Position numbers and translations under genes: made by a program. From contig JADQBO010000400.1 of the NCBI GenBank assembly GCA_016278585.1, positions 1-5,232 on the forward strand: a stretch of 5,232 nt of DNA. The letters are read 5' to 3'. Positions within the stretch are counted from its first letter, which is position 1, and the number at the start of each line of letters is the position of its first letter. The DNA comes from Desulfosporosinus sp. (GTDB lineage Bacteria > Bacillota > Desulfitobacteriia > Desulfitobacteriales > Desulfitobacteriaceae). This document shows, in pieces, positions 1-5,232 of this stretch. The notes under the pieces are model-generated. The model was not told the origin of the DNA and did not search any database. It was given only the letters and a program-made list of their open reading frames with translations.

Positions 1-164
1 ATTTCCTCTATCTTGCTTCTGAAGAATCTGCTATCCGGGAAGTTTGTCCTCAGCCTGAAAAGCTATGGGCTCCTCGCGGTGGAGAACCTGTTATTGCAAC
101 ACTCGAGAAGAGGGGAGAACAAGGGTATGACACTGAGTATGAATACGCCGGACTTTCTTATTGA
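1..164 (+). CDS. Class II glutamine amidotransferase (GltB1/GlxB-type), 3' end only
   Basis: This is the C-terminal tail of a gene that starts before the window. It is read in the frame whose codons begin at position 3 and ends at a TGA at 162-164. The visible 53 residues include LYLASEESAIRE and then LWAPRGGEPVIATLEKRGE. The ASEESAI-type segment followed by a G-G-E-P-V-I strand resembles the end of the Ntn-type glutaminase domain in stand-alone GltB1 proteins. That subunit hydrolyses glutamine and supplies ammonia to the synthase subunit. The catalytic N-terminal cysteine lies outside the window. The next gene encodes the FMN synthase domain and overlaps this one by 38 nt, which supports the assignment and suggests translational coupling. 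The identification rests on a short fragment plus context, so it is moderately confident. Confidence 0.7.
   Translation, partial: FLYLASEESAIREVCPQPEKLWAPRGGEPVIATLEKRGEQGYDTEYEYAGLSY
111..117 (+). promoter_or_regulatory. Ribosome binding site deciding the gltB2 start
   Basis: AGGGGAG lies inside the end of the upstream amidotransferase gene, nine nucleotides before the ATG at 127. The spacing fits 127 better than the in-frame ATG at 139, which would be 21 nt away. Confidence 0.65.
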
Positions 165-1629
165 ACGAAATAAAGACCGCTGCATTAATTGTCAGGTTTG
201 TGTAAGGCAATGTGCAAATGAAGCTCATCTTTGGGATGAAGAAGAAGAAAAGGTCGTCTCAGATGATGCTCAGTGTGTAAACTGTCATCGGTGTGTGGGA
301 ATGTGTCCAACCCACGCACTCTCCATTCGGAAGTTTCCACTGGAATTTCGTGAAAATGCGAACTGGACAGCAGGCACGATGAAAGCGATCTACAGGCAAG
401 CGGATACAGGCGGTATCTTGCTGACTGGGATGGGAACGGATCGTCCGTATCCTATTTATTGGGATCACTTACTGCTTAACGCCAGCCAAGTGACTAACCC
501 GTCCATTGATCCCCTCAGAGAGCCCATGGAGCTTAAAACTTTTTTAGGCCGTAAACCAGAGCGAATAGTGGTTGAAAATGGGAGGCTTGTTGAGCCGCTA
601 CCCCCTCAACTTGAGCTAGACCTCCCAATCATGTTCTCGGCAATGTCCTTCGGTTCTGTGAGTCTCAATGTGGCTAAGTCCTTAGCCCAAGCGGCAGAAA
701 CTTTAGGGACTTTCTATAATACTGGAGAGGGAGGCCTCCACGAAGACCTCTACAAATATGGGAAAAATACGATTGTTCAGGTGGCATCCGGTCGTTTTGG
801 GGTTCATTCAGAGTATTTAAATGCGGGCGCTGCTATTGAGATAAAAATTGGACAAGGAGCTAAACCGGGAATTGGTGGGCATTTACCGGGAGAAAAAGTC
901 GGTGTGGAGGTATCCCGAACCCGGATGATTCCAGAACGTTCGGATGCGATTTCACCGGCACCTCATCATGATATTTACTCTATTGAGGATTTAACCCAAC
1001 TAATTTTCTCCTTAAAGGAAGCCACAAATTATGAGAAACCGGTCATTGTCAAAATTGCAGCTGTGCATAATGTCTCCGCAATTGCTTCTGGGATTGCCCG
1101 GGCGGGTGCTGATATTATTGCTATTGATGGCTTTCGTGGGGGAACTGGAGCCGCGCCGCTGCGGACCCGTGATTCGGTAGGAATTCCAATTGAACTTGCT
1201 TTAGCGGCGGTGGATAGTCGTCTGCGTGACGAAGGAATTCGGAATCAAGTTTCACTGGTCGTTGGAGGAAGTATCCGGAACAGCGCAGATATTGTTAAGG
1301 CGATTGCGCTAGGTGCCGATGCTGTCTATGTAGCAAGTGCGGCGCTTATTGCCTTGGGTTGTCATATGTGCCAGAAATGTTATACAGGAAAATGCAATTG
1401 GGGAATCGCTACGCAAAAACCCGAATTAGTCAAACGCTTGAATCCCGAGATTGGGGCAGAAAGAGTTGCGAATCTATTAAAAGCTTGGGAGCACGAGGTT
1501 AAGGAACTCCTTGGTGGTATGGGTATTAATGCTATTGAAAGTTTAAGGGGAAACCGACTGATGCTTAGGGGGATTGGATTATCCGATCGTGACTTAAATA
1601 TCCTGGGCGTCTCAGCAGCGGGTGAATAG
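127..1629 (+). CDS. gltB: Glutamate synthase FMN/ferredoxin-domain subunit (GltB2-type)
   Basis: This is the central subunit of a split GOGAT. It adds ammonia to 2-oxoglutarate and reduces the iminoglutarate on FMN to give glutamate. Of 500 residues, the first ~65 form a two-cluster ferredoxin domain: C19-C22-C25-C29 and C50-C53-C56-C60, both CX2CX2CX3C. The FMN-binding GltS barrel follows, with LPIMFSAMSFGS at 166-177, GQGAKPGIGGHLPG at 242-255, IDGFRGGTGAAP at 333-344 and VVGGS at 378-382. A third cluster site, C412-C415-C418-C423, sits in the region that binds [3Fe-4S] in classical GltB but has one extra cysteine. The amidotransferase and GXGXG domains of full-length GltB are absent and are encoded by neighbouring genes. 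The frame is open back to the window start, but that part is covered by the amidotransferase gene. ATG 127 has a good ribosome site; ATG 139 is the alternative. Confidence 0.93.
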   Translation: MTLSMNTPDFLIERNKDRCINCQVCVRQCANEAHLWDEEEEKVVSDDAQCVNCHRCVGMCPTHALSIRKFPLEFRENANWTAGTMKAIYRQADTGGILLTGMGTDRPYPIYWDHLLLNASQVTNPSIDPLREPMELKTFLGRKPERIVVENGRLVEPLPPQLELDLPIMFSAMSFGSVSLNVAKSLAQAAETLGTFYNTGEGGLHEDLYKYGKNTIVQVASGRFGVHSEYLNAGAAIEIKIGQGAKPGIGGHLPGEKVGVEVSRTRMIPERSDAISPAPHHDIYSIEDLTQLIFSLKEATNYEKPVIVKIAAVHNVSAIASGIARAGADIIAIDGFRGGTGAAPLRTRDSVGIPIELALAAVDSRLRDEGIRNQVSLVVGGSIRNSADIVKAIALGADAVYVASAALIALGCHMCQKCYTGKCNWGIATQKPELVKRLNPEIGAERVANLLKAWEHEVKELLGGMGINAIESLRGNRLMLRGIGLSDRDLNILGVSAAGE

Positions 1630-1814
1630 TAGATTTAATAGGATAAGTTTAAGAGCTTACTAGGACAATGACATTACTAAGATAGATAGAATCGTAGGAT
1701 AAACTATGAAAGCTTAAGATTAATCACTAGATAAATATAATAGCCTTTAAAGTTTGCTGTGTAAGAGGGCAAGTAGCTTGTTAAAAGCTTTAGGGAGAGG
1801 AAGTGAGGTTTCGG
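1630..1814 (+). other. AT-rich intergenic region, no terminator seen
   Basis: This 185-nt stretch separates gltB2 from the polyferredoxin gene, while the next three genes are tightly packed. It contains no convincing ORF. There is no GC-rich hairpin with a T run, so readthrough from gltB2 is likely. Several short palindromes are present, including CTTTAAAG at 1745-1752 and AGCTT/AAGCT at 1775-1779/1785-1789, but none is strong. A candidate promoter is listed separately. Confidence 0.6.
1714..1741 (+). promoter_or_regulatory. Candidate sigma-A promoter for the polyferredoxin/oxidoreductase/gltB3 genes
   Basis: A perfect -10 hexamer TATAAT lies at 1736-1741. TTAAGA at 1714-1719 matches four of six -35 positions, with a 16-nt spacer. 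Transcription would start near 1748 and leave a leader of about 65 nt before the ATG at 1815. In AT-rich DNA such matches arise by chance, so this is only a candidate; it would allow the downstream genes to be expressed apart from gltB1-gltB2. Confidence 0.4.
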
Positions 1815-2303
1815 ATGAAACGTGTTTATGCCCGAGAAGAAGTATGTGTGGGCTGTAAACTTTGTGAAATATATTGTGCGACGGCTCATTCGGAGTATCC
1901 GTTAGATATTGTTAAAGCCTTTTCAAAGCAGAGGACGAAACCCTTACCGAGAATTTTAGTCGAGGATAATTCGTCGATTTCGTTTGCACTCCAATGTCGC
2001 CATTGCGATGAAGCTCCATGTACTAAGGCCTGTATCACTGGAGCAATGCAGAAAGATCCGGTTACTGGGATTGTAGGCAATGATGAAAGTCGATGTGTTG
2101 GGTGTTGGACTTGTATTCTTGCCTGCCCTTTCGGTGCGATCCGGCGAGATAACCAAGGACACAAAGTAGCTTCTAAATGTGATCTTTGTTCTAACCAAGG
2201 AGATGACCCGCGAGTCACTAATAGTATAACTGTGCCCATTTGCGTTCAGAATTGTCCTAACCGTGCCCTACAGTATATTGATAGTCTAAAGGGAGAGGAG
2301 TAA
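1815..2303 (+). CDS. CooF/HycB-like polyferredoxin, four [4Fe-4S] sites
   Basis: This 162-residue iron-sulfur electron carrier resembles CooF, HycB and DmsB subunits. All 16 cysteines fall into four groups: C11-C14-C17-C21, C61-C64-C69-C73 (CX2CX4CX3C), C94-C97-C100-C104 followed by PFGAI, and C122-C125 with C143-C147. This is the usual arrangement for four [4Fe-4S] clusters. No signal peptide, twin-arginine motif or membrane segment is visible, so it is probably cytoplasmic. The next gene, 7 nt downstream, encodes an FAD/NAD(P)H oxidoreductase, a pairing also known from CooF-FNOR gene pairs near CO dehydrogenases. Here the pair is flanked by GOGAT subunit genes, so I infer that it passes electrons to GltB2. 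ATG 1815 is chosen (AAGTGAGG at 1801-1808, six nt away); an in-frame GTG at 1803 would add four residues (MRFR). Confidence 0.88.
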   Translation: MKRVYAREEVCVGCKLCEIYCATAHSEYPLDIVKAFSKQRTKPLPRILVEDNSSISFALQCRHCDEAPCTKACITGAMQKDPVTGIVGNDESRCVGCWTCILACPFGAIRRDNQGHKVASKCDLCSNQGDDPRVTNSITVPICVQNCPNRALQYIDSLKGEE

Positions 2304-2310
2304 GAGTAGT

Positions 2311-3579
2311 ATGGATTATGTGATCGTCGGAAATTCTGCCGCTGCGATCGGAGCGGTAGAAGGAATCCGTAGTGTAGACTTGGAAGGGAAAATCTCAATT
2401 TTTTCGAAAGAACCGTATCCTGCTTATTCCCGTCCTCTTATATCCTATTACCTCTCCGGAAAAGTCAAACCTGAGAAGATGTACTACCGAGATTCCGATT
2501 TTTATGAACGCTTAAAAGTAGAGGTGTATCTCGGGACAGAGGTTGAAGCTTTAAAGATTGAAGACAAGAAACTCGAACTTCCTACAGGGGAAAAGGTTCA
2601 GTATGATCGTTTGTTGATTGCAACTGGTGGAAAACCGATTAATCCCCCCATCCCTGGCCGAGAGTATTCTGGAGTTTCTACCTTTTTAACTTGGGATGAT
2701 GTAAAGGAGTTAGATAATGAGCTCTTTCCAGGAATTAAAGTGGTTATCATTGGAGCGGGGCTGATTGGCCTCAAAGCGACTGAGGGGTTGGTTAAGCGAG
2801 AAGCGATTGTGACCGTTGCTGAACTCTCGAACCGCATTTTGAGTGCCATTCTTGATGAAGAGTCGGCTCAAATTGTCCAGAATCACTTTGAAGAACAAGG
2901 TGTTAAATTCCAGTTAAATAATACAGTAGCAGAGATTTTAGCTGAGAAGGGCAAGGTAACTGGAGTTCGCCTGCAGAATGGAGAAACGTTAGAGTGTGAT
3001 AGGGTTATCCTTGCTATTGGGGTAAGACCAAATTTAGATCTTGTCCAGGATACCAAAATCAAGATAAATCAGGGAATTTTGGTTAATCCCCAGATGGCAA
3101 CGAGTGAAACCGATGTTTATGCAGCGGGCGATGTCTCAGAGGGGTATGACAAGATCTATCAAGAGAATCGGGTATTACCGATTCTGCCTAATGCCTATAA
3201 GCAAGGATTTACAGCAGGGGTAAACATGGCTAATGGAAACGCTGAATACCAAGGCGGGTTCGCCATGAATGCCATTGGATTTTTCGATCTTCCAATGCTC
3301 ACAGCAGGTATAATTAAATCCAATGCCCCGGATTTAGAAGAATATGTTCAATTAGATCAAGACAAGCAAAGCTATAAAAAGGTTGTTATACGTGCCGGAA
3401 AACTGGTTGGGTATATCGCCTTAAATACGGTGGATCGAGCAGGAATTCTAACTGGACTTATGGACCAAGAAGTCGATGTAACAGCTTTTCAAGAGCATCT
3501 TTTGAAAGAGGATTTTGGATATATCCATTTTCCTAAGGAACTACGCAGCCAAAGACTTACCCTAAGGGAAGTGAAATAG
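2311..3579 (+). CDS. FAD-dependent NAD(P)H oxidoreductase (NirB-N/FNOR-like)
   Basis: This 422-residue pyridine nucleotide-disulfide-oxidoreductase-fold flavoprotein probably oxidises NAD(P)H and reduces the adjacent polyferredoxin. The N-terminal FAD strand is VIVGNSAAAIG (4-14), a GxSxAA variant of the Rossmann motif. LLIATGGKP spans 101-109. The NAD(P) motif is GAGLIG (148-153), and acidic E171 at the end of the second strand favours NADH over NADPH. The second FAD contact is VYAAGDV (269-275). A C-terminal dimerisation-like domain follows from about residue 310. The only cysteine is C229, so the redox cysteine of NADH oxidase, NADH peroxidase and CoA-disulfide reductase relatives is missing; the region around residues 39-50 reads YSRPLISYYLSG. 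This supports simple electron transfer. AGGAG at 2296-2300 serves the ATG. The gene may fill the role of GltD but is not its homologue in domain layout, as it lacks GltD's N-terminal cysteine-rich region. Confidence 0.88.
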   Translation: MDYVIVGNSAAAIGAVEGIRSVDLEGKISIFSKEPYPAYSRPLISYYLSGKVKPEKMYYRDSDFYERLKVEVYLGTEVEALKIEDKKLELPTGEKVQYDRLLIATGGKPINPPIPGREYSGVSTFLTWDDVKELDNELFPGIKVVIIGAGLIGLKATEGLVKREAIVTVAELSNRILSAILDEESAQIVQNHFEEQGVKFQLNNTVAEILAEKGKVTGVRLQNGETLECDRVILAIGVRPNLDLVQDTKIKINQGILVNPQMATSETDVYAAGDVSEGYDKIYQENRVLPILPNAYKQGFTAGVNMANGNAEYQGGFAMNAIGFFDLPMLTAGIIKSNAPDLEEYVQLDQDKQSYKKVVIRAGKLVGYIALNTVDRAGILTGLMDQEVDVTAFQEHLLKEDFGYIHFPKELRSQRLTLREVK

Positions 3580-4320
3580 ATGATTGTACTCAATGCCAAA
3601 GGACTCTATTATAAACAACTGAATAGCAAGATCCGTGAGGAAGTTGCGATTGGTTCTGAAGAAATAGTGGTTAAAAATGTCAATGGACAACGCTATATTG
3701 GAGATGGAATTACGGGTAAGACACGATTAACTCTCAAAGGAACTCCGGGAAATGATATGGCTGCCTATATGAATGGTTTAGAGGTTCATGTAGAAGGAAA
3801 TACGCAAGATAGCATCGGGAATACTATGAATGACGGAAAAATTGTGGTTCATGGAAGCTCAGGCGATACTGTTGGTTATGCCATGAGGGGTGGAGAAATC
3901 TATATTCGTGAAAACGGGGGATATCGAGTTGGAATTCATATGAAGGAATACCAAGAAAAGATACCTACCATTGTCCTAGGAGGAAAAGTCGGGGATTTTT
4001 TAGGGGAATACATGGCTGGTGGGGTTATTGTCGTCCTTGGTCTAGGCCTGGAAGAAGATGAAGAAATTGTTGGATCCTATTGTGGTACGGGAATGCATGG
4101 GGGAGTTATGTATATTCGAGGTGACGTCGAAGATTATAAGCTGGGGAAAGAAGTTAAGGTTGTAGAACTTTCTGAGGAAGATCGTCAACAGCTTAGTCAC
4201 TATGTAAAAGATTATGTTAAATATTTTGGTGGAAACTATGAGGAAATTTTAGCTAAACCATTTTCCAAGTTGATTCCTTATAATAAGAGGCCCTATGGTA
4301 ATCTTTATTGCGGCTGGTAA
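3580..4320 (+). CDS. Glutamate synthase GXGXG-domain subunit (GltB3-type)
   Basis: This 246-residue protein corresponds to the C-terminal right-handed beta-helix domain of GltB, shared with FwdC/FmdC. In GOGAT it is a structural domain that packs against the amidotransferase and synthase domains. Glycine-rich turns recur about every 19-20 residues between roughly 41 and 181: GDGITGKTRLTLKG, MNGLEVHVEG, MNDGKIVVHG, MRGGEIYIRENGG, MAGGVIVVLG and GTGMHGGVMYIRGD. A helical tail from about 198 ends with FSKLIPYNKRPYG and LYCGW. The ATG directly follows the TAG of the oxidoreductase gene with no gap, and AAGGGA at 3564-3569 lies inside that gene, so translational coupling is likely. With the amidotransferase and GltB2 genes it completes the domains of a full GltB. 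Confidence 0.9.
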   Translation: MIVLNAKGLYYKQLNSKIREEVAIGSEEIVVKNVNGQRYIGDGITGKTRLTLKGTPGNDMAAYMNGLEVHVEGNTQDSIGNTMNDGKIVVHGSSGDTVGYAMRGGEIYIRENGGYRVGIHMKEYQEKIPTIVLGGKVGDFLGEYMAGGVIVVLGLGLEEDEEIVGSYCGTGMHGGVMYIRGDVEDYKLGKEVKVVELSEEDRQQLSHYVKDYVKYFGGNYEEILAKPFSKLIPYNKRPYGNLYCGW

Positions 4321-4346
4321 GGTCTTATGAACTTTGGCTACAAACG

Positions 4347-4372
4347 AGACTTATTTAGGATATAATAAGTCT
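4347..4372. repeat. Inner inverted repeat, 9-bp perfect arms, operator-like
   Basis: AGACTTATT at 4347-4355 and AATAAGTCT at 4364-4372 form a perfect dyad with an 8-nt centre. The right half and centre cover the TATAAT at 4361-4366. A repressor bound here would block that -10 box; as RNA it could instead form the inner hairpin of the nested structure. Confidence 0.7.
4361..4366 (+). promoter_or_regulatory. Candidate -10 box for glnA
   Basis: TATAAT is a perfect -10 hexamer located 62 nt before the glnA start codon. No good -35 is present: CTACAA at 4338-4343 has the right 17-nt spacing but matches poorly, and TTGGCT at 4334-4339 is 21 nt away. A promoter here would need an activator or be weak. 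It lies inside the inner inverted repeat. Confidence 0.35.
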
Positions 4373-4412
4373 AATAAAAGGGAACCTTTAGTTCATAACG
4401 GTCACTTTAAGG

Positions 4413-4418
4413 AAGGAG
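4413..4418 (+). promoter_or_regulatory. Ribosome binding site for glnA (supports the TTG start)
   Basis: AAGGAG lies ten nucleotides before TTG 4429. The frame has a TAA stop at 4408-4410 and no ATG or GTG between it and 4429, so this site decides the start. Confidence 0.75.
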
Positions 4419-4428
4419 AGCACCTCAA

Positions 4429-5232
4429 TTGCATTTTTCAAAAGAAGATTGTCTCAAGTTTGTCAAAGAAAATGATGTTCGGTTTATTCGTTTACAGTTT
4501 ACGGATATCTATGGCAGTATGAAAAACATTGCGATCACGGATAAACAACTTGCCAACGCTTTCGAAAACGGAGTTATGTTTGATGGCTCAGCTGTGGCAG
4601 GATTCACGGGCATTGAATCGTCGGATATGTTTCTTTTTCCGGATCCAGGTACCTTCTCAATCATTCCTTGGAGGCCACAACAGGGTAAGGTCGCGAGAAT
4701 AATTTGCGATATCAAAAACCATGACGGTTCTCAATTTGAAGGAGATCCTCGCTATATCCTTAAACGAACCCTAAAGAAAGTAGAAGACCTAGGCTATACC
4801 TTTCAAGTTGGTCCAGAATGTGAGTTTTTCATGTTTTACACTGATGACGAAGGCCAGCCAACCACGATTACTCATGACACAGCAAGTTATTGTGATTTAG
4901 CACCAATCGATTTAGGAGAAAATACTCGTCGTGAAATTTGCATGGTTTTAGAGGAAATGGGGTTCGAAATAGAAACCTCCCATCATGAAACAGCGGCGGG
5001 GCAGCATGAAATCGATTTTAGATACACAGATGCTCTGACAGCGGCAGATAGTATTATGACCTTCAAAATGGTGGTTAAAATTATTGCCCAGCGTAATGGT
5101 CTCCATGCCACGTTTATGCCCAAACCACTTCCGAACGTCAACGGTTCAGGAATGCATATTAATATGTCCTTAACTCGAGATGGGATTAACCTCTTTAGTG
5201 GGGGTGAAAACAACAACGATATATCTGAAACG
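4429..5232 (+). CDS. glnA: Glutamine synthetase, type GSI-alpha, N-terminal 268 codons (cut by window end)
   Basis: GlnA condenses glutamate and ammonia with ATP hydrolysis to give glutamine, which feeds the GOGAT subunits encoded upstream. The visible 268 residues cover the N-terminal beta-grasp domain (RLQFTDIYGSMKN at 21-33, VMFDGSAVAGF at 49-59) and much of the catalytic domain. This includes GPECEFF at 128-134 with metal ligands E130 and E132, SHHE at 184-187, GQHEIDF at 191-197, the ATFMPKP segment at 227-233 and NGSGMH at 238-243. The short stretch between GPECEFF and DLAP lacks the insertion present in GSI-beta enzymes such as E. coli GlnA, pointing to the Bacillus-like GSI-alpha class. 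The family is about 440-445 residues, so roughly 175 are beyond the window. In an ungapped alignment with B. subtilis GlnA recalled from memory, Arg62 corresponds to G61 here. TTG is the start codon. Confidence 0.95.
   Translation, partial: MHFSKEDCLKFVKENDVRFIRLQFTDIYGSMKNIAITDKQLANAFENGVMFDGSAVAGFTGIESSDMFLFPDPGTFSIIPWRPQQGKVARIICDIKNHDGSQFEGDPRYILKRTLKKVEDLGYTFQVGPECEFFMFYTDDEGQPTTITHDTASYCDLAPIDLGENTRREICMVLEEMGFEIETSHHETAAGQHEIDFRYTDALTAADSIMTFKMVVKIIAQRNGLHATFMPKPLPNVNGSGMHINMSLTRDGINLFSGGENNNDISET

Larger units (their letters stand above)
4325..4398. repeat. Outer inverted repeat, 9-bp perfect arms, ahead of glnA
   Basis: TTATGAACT at 4325-4333 is the exact reverse complement of AGTTCATAA at 4390-4398. 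After a small internal mismatch, GG at 4336-4337 can also pair with CC at 4385-4386. The repeat starts four nucleotides after the gltB3 stop codon and encloses a second perfect inverted repeat. No T run follows, so it does not look like an intrinsic terminator. Confidence 0.7.

Noticed and set aside
13..126. N-terminal extension of gltB2 in the same open frame
   Set aside because: It would overlap the amidotransferase tail throughout, encodes a non-ferredoxin leader without a ribosome site, and ATG 127 has a good one.
1775..1789. AGCTT/AAGCT hairpin as a terminator or ribosome-site regulator
   Set aside because: The stem is only 5 bp, AT-rich and without a T run; it is too weak to call.
1803..1814. 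GTG start adding MRFR to the polyferredoxin
   Set aside because: The ribosome site GGAGAGG would be only 2 nt away; ATG 1815 gives a better start and the expected MKRVYAREEVC terminus. Not fully excluded.
1704..1889. Antisense 61-codon frame covering part of the 1630-1814 gap
   Set aside because: Its sequence is low-complexity AT-driven, it runs into the polyferredoxin gene, and no ribosome site supports it.
1886..2239. Antisense open frames across the polyferredoxin (also 1956-2198) and elsewhere (259-468, 2598-2849, 2710-2898, 4509-4715, 4983-5216)
   Set aside because: All lie opposite genes with clear family motifs and show no recognisable protein features.
4321..4428. GlnR/TnrA box before glnA
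   Set aside because: No TGTNAN7TNACA match is present; the + strand has no TGT in the spacer.
4334..4522. Short + strand frame with TTG start between gltB3 and glnA, 62 codons
   Set aside because: It has no ribosome site, overlaps glnA by 94 nt in another frame, and its sequence resembles no protein; the real gene here is glnA from 4429.

Overview
The window carries one strand-coherent nitrogen-assimilation cluster, all on the + strand: a glutamate synthase (GOGAT) split into three separate polypeptides, a two-gene electron-transfer module, and a glutamine synthetase. Moderate-to-low GC, strong purine-rich Shine-Dalgarno sites, a GSI-alpha glutamine synthetase and an abundance of iron-sulfur proteins suggest an anaerobic Firmicute of the Clostridia. 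A Desulfitobacterium/Desulfosporosinus-like Peptococcaceae is my best guess, from recall of similar gene sets and not from a search.

Layout: (1) positions 1-164 are the 3' end of a class II glutamine amidotransferase (GltB1-type); (2) 127-1629 is the ferredoxin-plus-FMN synthase subunit (GltB2-type), which overlaps the previous gene by 38 nt in another frame; (3) 1630-1814 is an AT-rich 185-nt gap with a candidate promoter and no visible terminator; (4) 1815-2303 is a CooF/HycB-like polyferredoxin with 16 cysteines; (5) 2311-3579 is an FAD/NAD(P)H oxidoreductase; (6) 3580-4320 is the GXGXG beta-helix subunit (GltB3-type), starting directly after the preceding stop codon; (7) 4321-4428 is a gap with two nested perfect 9-bp inverted repeats, the inner one covering a TATAAT; (8) 4429-5232 is the first 268 codons of glnA, read from a TTG start and cut by the window end.

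How the genes fit together (inference): GltB1 releases ammonia from glutamine, and GltB2 with GltB3 uses it with 2-oxoglutarate to make glutamate. No GltD beta subunit is visible. The oxidoreductase and polyferredoxin sit between gltB2 and gltB3 and may replace it by passing electrons from NAD(P)H to GltB2. GlnA then regenerates glutamine, completing a GS-GOGAT cycle in one cluster. The most notable points are this alternative electron-input module, the dyad structure ahead of glnA, and the apparent loss in GlnA of the arginine used for glutamine feedback in the Bacillus enzyme.
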